NCBI GenBank assembly: GCA_950022295.1
Contig: OX465596.1
Coordinates: 125,964,501 to 126,028,500 of the forward strand
Source: Bromus sterilis
Taxonomy: Eukaryota; Streptophyta; Magnoliopsida; Poales; Poaceae
Length of the DNA stretch: 64,000 nt
Direction: 5' to 3'
This document shows, one piece after another, positions 22,758-32,036 of this stretch. Each line of letters opens with the position of its first letter. Position 1 is the first letter of the stretch. The position numbers and the translations under genes are program-made. The notes below the pieces were generated by a model, which saw only the letters and a program-made list of their open reading frames with translations, had not been told where the DNA came from and did no database searches.

Positions 22758-23351
22758 TTAGTGCTCGTCTTCAGAGTCGTCTTCGTCTCCAGATGAAGAG
22801 ATTTGGACTTCCTATTCATTTTTGTAGAATTCTTCGTCACTGCTGCTGGAACTCTCCATACAGCAGCCGACTCGATCACCATCCTAGTCGAAGATTCTGG
22901 CCCACTGGGTGTAGGCACCATCATATCTAAAAAAAATAGTATCTCCCCTTGAGATGTTCCTGGAAATAAGAAAAGTTTTCCAACCTTTCTCCAGGAACAT
23001 GGAATCGTGACTAGAAAAGGTAGTAGCTACCCAAACGGGTCCATGAGGACACCCCTCAGACCGGAGCCAAAGACCCGAAGGCCTTGAATCCATCACAAGG
23101 TGGGCAAAAGATTCACGAAGCTTGACCCAACAATAGATCGTCTGAACATGTATCAAGAACTCACCCCTCTCAGGAGAAGGTGGAGATTCAGATGGAGAAG
23201 CACTACGCGCGCCTCTTCCCCTGCCCCTGCCACGGCCACGGCCCCGTCCACAGCCACGACCGCGGCCACGGCCTCAACCACCACGAGAGCCCATGCTGGA
23301 ACCAGGATCATCAGCCGTCAAAGGAACACGGGCGCTTAGCTTGGGAGCCAT
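22758..23351 (-). pseudogene. Antisense B3-like DNA-binding protein gene in the 3' region of the Tat-type element
   Basis: On the strand opposite to pol, one frame of 198 codons runs from ATG at 23351 to TAA at 22758-22760. It starts MAPK, then has a Gly/Arg repeat linker (GRGRGRG), a B3-like domain at about residues 75-155 (GCPHGPVWV, then FLEKGWKTFL, then GDTIFFRYDG) and a Ser/acidic tail (ESSSSSDEEF, then SSSGDEDDSEDE). In-frame stops interrupt it at 23274-23276 (TGA), 22884-22886 (TAG) and 22812-22814 (TAG). A gene of the same design lies at 60684-61592. B3 domains are plant-specific DNA-binding folds. Extra antisense ORFs are known in Tat-lineage elements. The B3 assignment is mine by pattern and needs a profile search. 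Confidence 0.72.
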
Positions 23352-23750
23352 GAAGAAAAGCAGCGAAGGGAGAAGAGGAAGAAGAAGATGCGAGCACTCA
23401 AAAGATAAACTACCCAAGAAGTTACGAGGAGAGGATCAATCGATGCCATAATAACGTGGGAGAACTACCCATGGTAGGTGACATTTACGGAAAGACTCTT
23501 CGATTCCCACCACAATATCAATTCCTCCAACTGGCGTTTCGGGCAGTGAAATCATAAATGCAATAAACGAATCTTTGACTAAAAAAGTCAAAGAATATTT
23601 TTGATTGGAAGGTGAAACGAAGAAACAAAAGAATTGGCACCGACTCCTTGTAAACTTCAAGAGGTGAGAGAGTCGGTTTGACCAATTGAAGAGTCGGCGC
23701 ACACGATAGAATCAAGAAGATTACTGTGAAGACTAAAGCATCACACCAAT

Positions 23751-23762
23751 CCTGGGGGCTAA
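23751..23762 (+). promoter_or_regulatory. Polypurine tract of the Tat-type element
   Basis: CCTGGGGGCTAA lies directly before the LTR start TGTCGGGG, the usual position for the plus-strand primer. Confidence 0.75.
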
Positions 23763-24304
23763 TGTCGGGGGGATAGACCAAGCCCATAACCCGGAATTAG
23801 GATCTACGGGCCGACTCACCTACGGAAGGCCCAGGAAAGAACACCCGGCCACCAGCTGGTTGCGTCAAGCAAAGAATATCGAAGCCGTAGAAGGAATTGG
23901 ACTTACCTTATATAGCACATAGCATATTTGTAAAAGTAGAATAGGAGTCCACCTCGTGTCGGAGTCGGACTCACGGAATCCCGGGACCCGGTGCCTTTAT
24001 AAGCCAAGGTCCATGGGATCCAGGGTCAAGAACAATCTCAATCCAAGATAGGACTAGACACTTTTCGGCGTAACCTAGATCTCCTTGAGACTAAGGTTAG
24101 GAACTGACTCTTTTGTAATTGATTCAACGACTCTTCTATTCGAGGAGTCGGAACCCATAATAATAATAAGCAGGAGTAGGCTTTTACCTTGAGACAAAGA
24201 GGGGATGAAACCTAGGTAAATCACAGAGTCTCTTGTCCATGTCGACTCTCTCCTTGAATTCGCCTCGCAGCAAAGGTCCAATGTTAAGTCCGACTTTTCG
24301 GACA
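23763..24304 (+). repeat. 3' LTR of the Tat-type element (542 bp)
   Basis: It starts TGTCGGGGGG after the polypurine tract. I end it at TTCGGACA, which pairs with the start as a short inverted terminus. A TATA-like CTTTATAAGCC sits near 23995. With no second LTR in the window, the right boundary is an estimate. Confidence 0.7.
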
Positions 24305-24854
24305 TCTGCCGTGACTTTCCCACGATAGTAGTACCGCGCCATGGTAGTACCGGATGTTACTACCGTGCTACTACCGCAAAGCCCACTGGACTCGACGATA
24401 ATAGTGCGGTACTTGATATTCAGTACTACCGCGTGGCGGTAGTACCGTGTTGCTCAGGGTAGTACCGTACATGCGGTAGTTCGAGAGAGAACTAGCGCAC
24501 CGCGGTACTACCGCTCCCGGAGCGGTAGTACCATTGTTGGTGAACCTGCCAATGGTTGTTTTCATTCTCACCTATAAAAGGTGGTCTTCTTCCTCAAGTT
24601 GACCTACCTCACTTATGTCTCATTCCTCCATTAATTCCCAAGCTCCATTCTTGCCCGATCTCCCTCCCTAGCCATTAAAACTTGTTGATTCTCTAGGGAC
24701 TGGAAGAGGAGGCCTAAATCTACACTTCCATATTCCATTGTGGTGAAGCTTCGTGGTTGATTTGGGAGCCTCCTATTAAGTTGTGGAGATTGACCCGACC
24801 TTGTTTGTAAAGGTTCGGGCGCCACCTTCAAGGCCACCGCATAGTGGATCACGA
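24305..24854 (+). repeat. LTR-like repeat fragment with palindromic GCGGTAGTACCG cluster and TATA box
   Basis: From about 24325 to 24540 the motif GGTAGTACCG and its variants recur about ten times in both orientations. A CCTATAAAAGG box follows near 24571, then pyrimidine-rich leader-like DNA. The sequence is cut at 24854 and continues at 38664 (CATCTTGCATTGGTGAG). The TATA box and layout suggest an LTR promoter region, but no boundary or partner LTR is visible, so the family is open. Confidence 0.55.
24850..24854. repeat. Target duplication CACGA, left
   Basis: CACGA precedes the LTR start at 24855 and follows the LTR end at 38659-38663, an exact 5-bp duplication. Confidence 0.9.
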
Positions 24855-27800
24855 TGTCAGAACCCTCTGTTAGGTAATGTGCTAGGATCAAAGTCATCTT
24901 GCATCATGTTAAAAATTTCAAAAGAAGTCATTGAAATCAAATTCAAAGAAAAATGGGAGAAGGAACCCCTCCAGATGAATTAATTCAAAAGGCCAGATAA
25001 AAATCTTCTCCAAAAATTCATGTTAGAATTTTGAAAAGTCTTATAAATGAGTGTGATCACATATCAAGTGATGTGGGACCCATCCCATGCTCATGGATTT
25101 TTCAAATATTCAAACAGTGCATTGGAATTAATCAAAAACCCCTATTTGAGTTAAGATTCAAATTATTTGAATTTTAAAAAGTGCCAAACTTTATAAATGG
25201 CTAGTCTATATTATTATGAGGCCATATAAAAAGTTTTAGCATTTAATAAAGTGGTTTGCAATTTTTTTGGCTAGCCAAAACAAATGACACAAAAGAAGAC
25301 ACAAAAGAAAAAGGAAAAAGGCTCACCTGGAAGCAGCCCAACTTACCCCCCCCCCCCAGCCTCCAACCGGACCAGCCCATCCCACCTAGCTCTTGTCGTC
25401 TACCTCCACGAACAAGCAGCTCGGTGGCCGGCATGCCGAGGTCGCCGACGACGGGCAGGCCACGAAGCTGCCTCCCTGCCTCCTCCAGCATGTCCACGAG
25501 AGAGCCTTGGTCGCCCTCGTCACTCTCCACCCCTTTCCCCTCGCTCTCGCGCACTCTGCCGCTTTTCCCCTTCTTCCCCGAGAGCATCCACCGTTCGCCG
25601 CCGTGAGGAACCGCATCCAACGCCAGAGAGAAGCCTGGAGACCATGTCCATCGTGCCCGCCATCGTCGACTTCCACGATCTGGAGAAGATGGAGGACTAA
25701 TCGAGCTCGAGGCCAACGCAAGCTTCACCGAGACCTCGCCGGAGCCGCCGCGCGATTTCTTTGATTTCGGCAACCACAGGGCGTCCCCGACCGCGCCACC
25801 GCCTCCGTTGAACTCACGGCGAGCTCACGGTTCACCCGAGCCATTCCTTCGTCTCCCTCCTCCTCCCTAGCTAGATCGGCCATGAACGCAGGAGCTCGCC
25901 GCCGCCATGGTCGACGGCGAGGAAGTTCCCGTGCCCCTTCGACCCATCCATGACGTCCACCGTGCTCCTGGTGCTCCAAGGAGTCGTCCGAGCCATCGCG
26001 TGCCCACAAAAACCCACCGCAACTTCATCCTCATCGTTGCCCAGCCACGGCCGCCGCAAGAACTCAACGCCGACGAGGATTCCGGCCATTCCCGTGGCCC
26101 TGCTGTGTTCACCTTGACGCGGACGTGCTCGGGCTCCCGTTTGGTGGTCTCAGCGCACCAAATGGTGGCCGGAGCCGCCGTACCGTGCGTCGCCGCCGCG
26201 TCTGGTGACGCCGGCGTTTAGCCGCCGGCAGCCCGCCGACATGGCCGTGATTAGGGACTTAACCCCACCTGGGTTAAGTGACCCTGGGTCACTGCCAGTG
26301 GCCCCTGGCCCCCCCTTAACCCCCTGGTTAGTTAAAACTAACCGGGTTAATTAACCCAGAGGCTGACATGATGACCCCACCAGTCAGACCCCCCCCCTAA
26401 CGTCACCCTTGCGCTAGCCTGACGCAATAAATCGAATAATTGATTTACATAAATCAAGAAATTCCAGAAAAGGCTGAAACTTTGGAAATTCATAGAAAAT
26501 TCATATTAACTCCAAATTTAACAAATAATATATGAAAAACGATCAGGAGAAAATAAGCTATCCAAATATCCAACTTTCAACTATGTTTGAGTTGAATTTA
26601 AAATGTGAGCAGTAGAATTTTCTATTTGGTTTAAATGGAGTTAAATCAAATTCTTTTGAAATGCTTTTGCAACTTGAACCATAGCAACATACTACATTTC
26701 AATTACACATCAGAGGCATATCATACACATTTCAAAATGGGTTAACTTTATCCAACAATGTCATATGCAATTTGCCTAAATTGGAAATCATATGTGGAGT
26801 TTAAATTTGCAAATTCTATTGCAAATACCCCATTTAAGTGGAATTGCTTCACACAACAAAGCATATACATCAAGTTTCAACCTTCAACCATGTGATTGTG
26901 CATTGTATTTACTTTGCTACCTTGTTTGTTGTTTGTCGAGTAGAGGTGGAACCGGAACAGGAGGCTGCCACCTTCGTTGAAGACCCTGAATCCGAACCTC
27001 GTCAGCAAGGCAAGCAAACCCCCATTGATCATGTCAATAAAATCGCAATTCCCTCTCATGTCTCGCTTATGCATTGTATAGGATGATTACCATGCTACGT
27101 TTCTACCGCATAGATGAACCTATTCCTTTGCATGACCTATCATTTGTCACAGTAGTAGGAAAACCACAATCCTAGAAAATGTAGGGGTTGATTGATATCA
27201 TGTGGCCCCTCTAATTGTTACTGCTTATTGCATGCTTAGAGTGATACAATGATGTTACTGTTATGTGAGTCGGGATGGTAGTGATCATGATGATGTTGGT
27301 GGAAAGGTGTTGGTGAATCTACCCTAATACAAGGTGAACGATGAGAGGCTGTGTAGGAGTACACAGTGGGTTGTCTCGTTGAACACCGCCCTAAGTCCGA
27401 GTTCTTGTGTGGTGATCCAAGATGAAGAGTACAACCACACATTGGGCTCACTGACCCCTCTCAACCTATTTACTGATCACTTTCGATGTCCAAATGTCGC
27501 AGTAGTTCGGAGTTCTGGTAGGCTTGTGGCCTTGATGCTAAGTGAGAGAACGGCTCAACCGAGACCGGCTTATGCACCACGCACACATCGCTTGGGTCCA
27601 CTTCGGTAAACCGGCCGGGTTCACGATAGTGGTAGCCAACCCAGGTAGGCGGCTTTCTTGGACTAGATAGGCTATGAGGTAACAGTTGTGGTGAGCATCC
27701 TCGCTGGCACCCCTTCAATGGTGTCGAGATCAAAGGCGGTAAATGATGATCATGTGTGTGTAGGGGTACACCCCTGCAGGGTTAACAAAACTATTCGAAT

Positions 27801-28933
27801 AGCCGCATCCGTGGTTAAGGACTGCGTGGAAAGTTTAGCTTGATTATTAGATAAGTTGAACTGGATACTTCTAAAATACACCAAGATAAGTGTGAGTGCT
27901 ATGGCGTGCTTTCTCGTGGGGAAGTCGAGGAAGGCACCATAGTGGTGTAATTGGTTGGAGAAAGTAGTGGACTCGTGTACGCTTCTTACCTCAAGTCTGG
28001 TACTCGTAGTTCAGGATTAGCCAAGTCAAAGCTGGCACTTCTGCAACTGAACCCCACCTACCTTTACCTTGATACATGTGCATGAGAAGTATAGCTCCTA
28101 TGTAAGTCTTGCTGAGTACGACTTTGTACTCACGTTTGCTTATTCTATGTTTTAGATGAACCCACTAACCCCGAAGGTGGCTTCTTCATCGAGCTCGACG
28201 ACTGAAGACCAAGCTAGTCTAGTCCCAGTTAGACGACTGGTTCCCTCGTGGAGGGCTTGTGTTTAAATAAGGCTTCTTAAGCCATTTGTTAAACTTGTCT
28301 GTACTCAGACTACTTTGCTTCAGCTTGTTTGTTGTAATGCTGGATCACATGCTTGTGATCTCTGTGTGCACTCTGTGAGAGTTATCAATAGAATGTATAC
28401 TTTGTAGAGAATTGCAATGATACCTGCTGTTCATACAAGGCATGTGTGCTGCGTTTATGTTTATAACATGCATGTCTTTGTATGGGTTTTCGAGACCTTA
28501 TTTGTGATCTGGCTGGCGGTCTTTCATACACCAAGTGGCCCTTAGATGTGCGCAACTTGGGGCATCGCGACGCGATTGCTCGAGACTCCGTCTCGTGCAC
28601 ACTTTGTGGTATGATCGAGCCCGCCCTAGACCCCGACTAATTGATCGGGCTGGAGTAAGTCTATGTAAGGGTTATGAGATAGTCGATATTATGGTTGAGG
28701 CGACTTGTCTTTGAATATGGGAGTTCATCACCCATATCATTAGACTTGTGTGCGGACGATGAGGACCCATCTTAGTTGATCATTCGTCCTGGATGGGATG
28801 CCCCTCACATACGATGCTTTCCGAGAACGTTCTGTGCTTGGCCTTGTCTGCTTAGACAAGTGGGTACGGTTCTCGGCTCTCCATATGACTATGTCGTAGC
28901 AGGACTTGCATACGCTAACCCCGGGTCCCGACA
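24855..28933 (+). repeat. 5' LTR of the chromodomain gypsy element (4079 bp)
   Basis: It runs from TGTCAGAACC to GTCCCGACA. It has a GC-rich central part (about 25380-26400) whose long frames on both strands have no recognisable domain. It retains 341 bp (25514-25855) absent from the 3' LTR. Confidence 0.92.
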
Positions 28934-28937
28934 GACT

Positions 28938-28949
28938 TGGTATCAGAGC
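28938..28949 (+). promoter_or_regulatory. Primer binding site, tRNA-iMet
   Basis: TGGTATCAGAGC, the complement of the initiator-methionine tRNA 3' end, lies four bases inside the 5' LTR. About 400 bp of leader follow without a reading frame. Confidence 0.92.
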
Positions 28950-29355
28950 AGGACTGACTGTAGGACTAGCAGCCTTGGCCGAAGTCGAGTCTAGCTTGCT
29001 ATAGTTATATAGTTACTCTGGGTATATAAGGGAAGAACGTAAGGCTTCTTTTTTCTCCTTACCCTCTTCATTATAAGTTCTGAGTCACCCTCATCTTGTT
29101 CTACGGAAAGATAGGACTAGGCTCACCTCTGTCTGATTAGAACATCTCGTTGTTTGCTTCCTTGTAGCCGTAGGAAAGTTGGGTCCGGTTTCCTAGCATT
29201 GTTGTAATGCTGATTTCTTAACTCGTATTATGTAAGTGTTGTTTCCATGTTGTAAGAAATTGTCTGTTCTTACAATTACAACCGTTATGCTGCTCGAGTC
29301 ATTCCAAGTTTCTTCATAATCTGATGCATTTTCAAACTCCTTCTTTCTATATCAG

Positions 29356-30039
29356 ATGGCAGATCTTCCCCCTCGGCAGATTGTTCGTTTGACCAGGTGC
29401 CTCGGTGTGCGTGGCCATCCCGCCATGCTGATCGAGATGATGTCCTTCATTGGATACCGATGGTACCCTGAGTACACAATTGAGGAGAAGTTCCTTGACT
29501 TCAACCAGACCCAGTTCCACTGCATTGTCAAGATCTACCCGCACCACAATGGAGTCACTCAGCCTCTCCACTTTGGACATGGCATTGGCATGACTGAGAA
29601 CATGGCTGTGCAGGATGCTGCATACTCATGTATTACTCTGCTGAGAGAGGAGCATACTATGCTGACAGAGACCTCATTCCGCTATATCCCTCCTGCGCTT
29701 CCAGGAGAAGAGGGGTATTACACCGGACTGTACACAGATCACTCTTTGGAGGACCCTTTGCTTCAGATGACTGCTAGGTTTGCTTGTGATCGAGATCGTG
29801 ATGCACGCGCTCTCCGTTTCGAGCTTCACGCCACCCGTGTTCGTCTGTATCGAGCACTAACACTCCTGGCTCCTTTTGTGAGTGTTGGATCAGTCGAGTA
29901 TGATGCTATCTACCCAGTCAGGACACAGATGCCTTCTCGAGTTGCTTGGCCCGAGATTGGAGGCATTTTTCCACCCCGTTGTCCTCTGCTTCCACCCTAC
30001 GCTGGACCTAGGCCCCATCCTTGCCCAAATGGATATTAG
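29356..30039 (+). CDS. Extra ORF upstream of gag, 227 codons, dsRNA-binding-like pattern
   Basis: An intact frame starts MADLPPRQIV, about 410 bp after the primer site and 430 bp before gag. It is unrelated to gag, pol or env. Residues about 20-100 follow the order helix, three strands, helix with the hallmarks of a double-stranded-RNA-binding fold: LIEMM, WYPEYTIEEKF, FHCIVKIYP, then GHGIGMTENMAVQDAAYSCI, where the last block mimics the GxGxxxxxAxxxAA signature. The lysines that normally contact RNA there are missing. The C-terminal half is Pro-rich and unassigned. Its open frame beside a stop-containing pol suggests either recent decay or retained use. The function is unknown and the fold is an inference by eye. 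Confidence 0.7.
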   Translation: MADLPPRQIVRLTRCLGVRGHPAMLIEMMSFIGYRWYPEYTIEEKFLDFNQTQFHCIVKIYPHHNGVTQPLHFGHGIGMTENMAVQDAAYSCITLLREEHTMLTETSFRYIPPALPGEEGYYTGLYTDHSLEDPLLQMTARFACDRDRDARALRFELHATRVRLYRALTLLAPFVSVGSVEYDAIYPVRTQMPSRVAWPEIGGIFPPRCPLLPPYAGPRPHPCPNGY

Positions 30040-30467
30040 GGTCCACAGGCCCCCGTGTTTTTCGATGGTCACCTTCAGCTACTGGATTACGCGGGTAACT
30101 TTTAAGAGGACTACTATGGAGATGGAGATGAGTGAGACCGCCTGTGGTCTTACTTACTGAGAATGTAGTAATATCTTAGTATATTGTACGCAAGGTGTTC
30201 TAAGTTCCAGAGGCTTAGATAAATAATGTATAGGAAGTCAGAGTGCCTTTGAAGGATGTATCATCTTCATCACGTTTGTATTAGCTTAGTGCTTGTACTA
30301 ATATGATGTATGGTTTGTATGACAGCTTGTGAATATATGGCTTGTATGCTTTTATCACCATGTTGTCAAGATGAGTACTTCCTTTGCTCTGTAATCCTTC
30401 CAGTACTCCAATACCTTGTTTAGACTCTTCCAATCAACTCTGTTTGACTTTGGTTTTCACCTTCAGG

Positions 30468-32036
30468 ATGTCTCAAGGAACCCGTGGCCAGCTTGGTCGT
30501 TCCCAAGGTCGTGGGAATGAACAGGAGGAAGGCAACCTTCCACCCCCACCCACGATGGCTCAGGTTCTGATGGAGGTTGAGAGGAACCGCCGAGACTCTC
30601 ACCATTTGCTGGAGGTCATTGCCCGCAACACCACTCAGCAGCACAACGAGTTGGTGTCTTTGAACGACTTCATCCGGCTTCATCCGCCGGTTTTCACTTA
30701 CTCCACCGAGCCCCTTGACGCTGATGACTGGCTTCGCAGCATCGAGAGGAAGCTCCAGGCAGGCCATGTTGCAGATGGCGACAAGGTCAGCTATGCCACT
30801 TACCACCTTGAGGGTGCAGCTAGCTCTTGGTGGGAGAACTTCCTGAACATGCGTCCCGTTGGACCGCCTGCATCTTGGGATGAGTTCTGCACTTCCTTCC
30901 GCGAGCACCACATTCCAAAGGGTCTCATGGACCGCAAGCGTGAGGAGTTCTGCAACCTCACCCAAGGCAGAAGGACTGTTGACGAGTTTATTCGTGAGTT
31001 CAACCGACTGGCTCGTTATGCTACTGAAGAGGTCTCCACCGACGCCAAGAAGCAAGAGAGGTTCCGTTGTGGACTCAATTCCGGACTCCGTCGTGAGCTC
31101 AACCTACATGACTTTGCCACCTTCCAGGTCCTTGTCAACAAGGCCATCAAGGCAGAGGACATGAACACCCCCAACGACTTCCGCAAACACCCTAGAGATG
31201 ATGGATCATCCAGTTCAGGCTCCCAGAAGCGCAAGATCTGGATCCCCAACAGTATGTTCCGCCAGAACAACCCACCGAGGCCATCCTATGTGGCGCCTCG
31301 TCCACCAGCTCAGTTCCAGCCCGCTCCACCGAACAACCCAGCTCCACGCACTGTCTTTGGAGCCTGTTACAAGTGTGGTCAGGCAGGCCACTACTCCCGC
31401 GAGTGTCCCCAGAACCAGCTCCAGAATCAAAATGCTCCACCCCGTGCCGGAGGCAACAACAATGGTCGTGGCAAGCCACCCCAGAAGGTCTACACCACCA
31501 AACCCGCTCCTCCCTCCACTCATGGACGTGTGAACCAGATTGCCGCCGAAGAGACTGACGACACCACTGACGTCATTCTTGGTACGCTCCCAGTCAATTA
31601 TGTTCCTACTTCCGTTCTTTTCGACCCAGGAGCATCTCATTCATTCATGTCGGAAAGTTATGCACTTCTTCATGAGTTATCATTTGTTGAATTGTCCACC
31701 CCAATGATTATTCAAACTCCAGGGTCAAGATGGCAAACTAATAGAGTAAGCCATGGTAATCAAATTGCAATTGAGGGTTTAGTATTCCTTGCTTCACTCA
31801 TAGCCCTCAAGTCTTCAGACATCGATGTAATCCTTGGCATGGATTGGCTATCAAGGCAGAATGCCTACCTTGATTGCAAAGGCAAATCAGTGAAACTAAC
31901 CCACCCTTCAGGCAAGACCGTCAACTACACCTCACCAAGAACAAGAACCCAAGTGCATTCTTTGAATATACTTCCCCTTCCCGACCATGAAGATGTTCCG
32001 GTGGTTCATGACTTCCCGGATGTCTTTCCTGAATAG
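30468..32036 (+). CDS. Gag plus aspartic protease of the chromodomain gypsy element
   Basis: It starts at MSQGTRGQLG. The gag capsid region (about residues 55-235) has FIRLHPPVF, WLRSIERKL, SSWWENF and FIREFNRLARYA. A CCHC zinc knuckle (CYKCGQAGHYSREC) lies at about residue 300. The protease follows with the active site LFDPGASHSF, where the family Asp-x-Gly-Ala is kept with Pro at x, and DVILGMDWL. The frame is open to TAG at 32034-32036 and continues in the same frame as pol, so the stop splits what is normally one polyprotein. Gag packages the RNA and the protease releases the subunits. This part appears intact. Confidence 0.93.
   Translation: MSQGTRGQLGRSQGRGNEQEEGNLPPPPTMAQVLMEVERNRRDSHHLLEVIARNTTQQHNELVSLNDFIRLHPPVFTYSTEPLDADDWLRSIERKLQAGHVADGDKVSYATYHLEGAASSWWENFLNMRPVGPPASWDEFCTSFREHHIPKGLMDRKREEFCNLTQGRRTVDEFIREFNRLARYATEEVSTDAKKQERFRCGLNSGLRRELNLHDFATFQVLVNKAIKAEDMNTPNDFRKHPRDDGSSSSGSQKRKIWIPNSMFRQNNPPRPSYVAPRPPAQFQPAPPNNPAPRTVFGACYKCGQAGHYSRECPQNQLQNQNAPPRAGGNNNGRGKPPQKVYTTKPAPPSTHGRVNQIAAEETDDTTDVILGTLPVNYVPTSVLFDPGASHSFMSESYALLHELSFVELSTPMIIQTPGSRWQTNRVSHGNQIAIEGLVFLASLIALKSSDIDVILGMDWLSRQNAYLDCKGKSVKLTHPSGKTVNYTSPRTRTQVHSLNILPLPDHEDVPVVHDFPDVFPE

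Larger units (their letters stand above)
1..24304 (+). mobile_element. Ty3/gypsy LTR retrotransposon, Tat/Retand-type, 5' end outside window, split by nested insertions
   Basis: The element enters the window inside its protease and ends with an LTR at 23763-24304. Its pol reads protease, reverse transcriptase, RNase H, a second RNase H and integrase, the order typical of Tat-lineage gypsy elements. The body is interrupted between 2683 and 20273 by another retrotransposon, and the CGGAC target duplication there shows that the two halves were once contiguous. Downstream of pol comes about 2.5 kb of non-coding DNA with tandem repeats and an antisense ORF, also a Tat-type trait. The 5' LTR and gag are not visible. 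The family name within Triticeae is not assigned. Confidence 0.88.

Noticed and set aside
25243..26221. Several long frames on both strands in the 5' LTR
   Set aside because: They lie in the GC-rich LTR core and overlap on both strands. Part is missing from the sister LTR, and no domain is visible.
28938..28949. tRNA-like sequence
   Set aside because: It is only the short complement of the initiator tRNA 3' end (primer site). No cloverleaf can be drawn around it.
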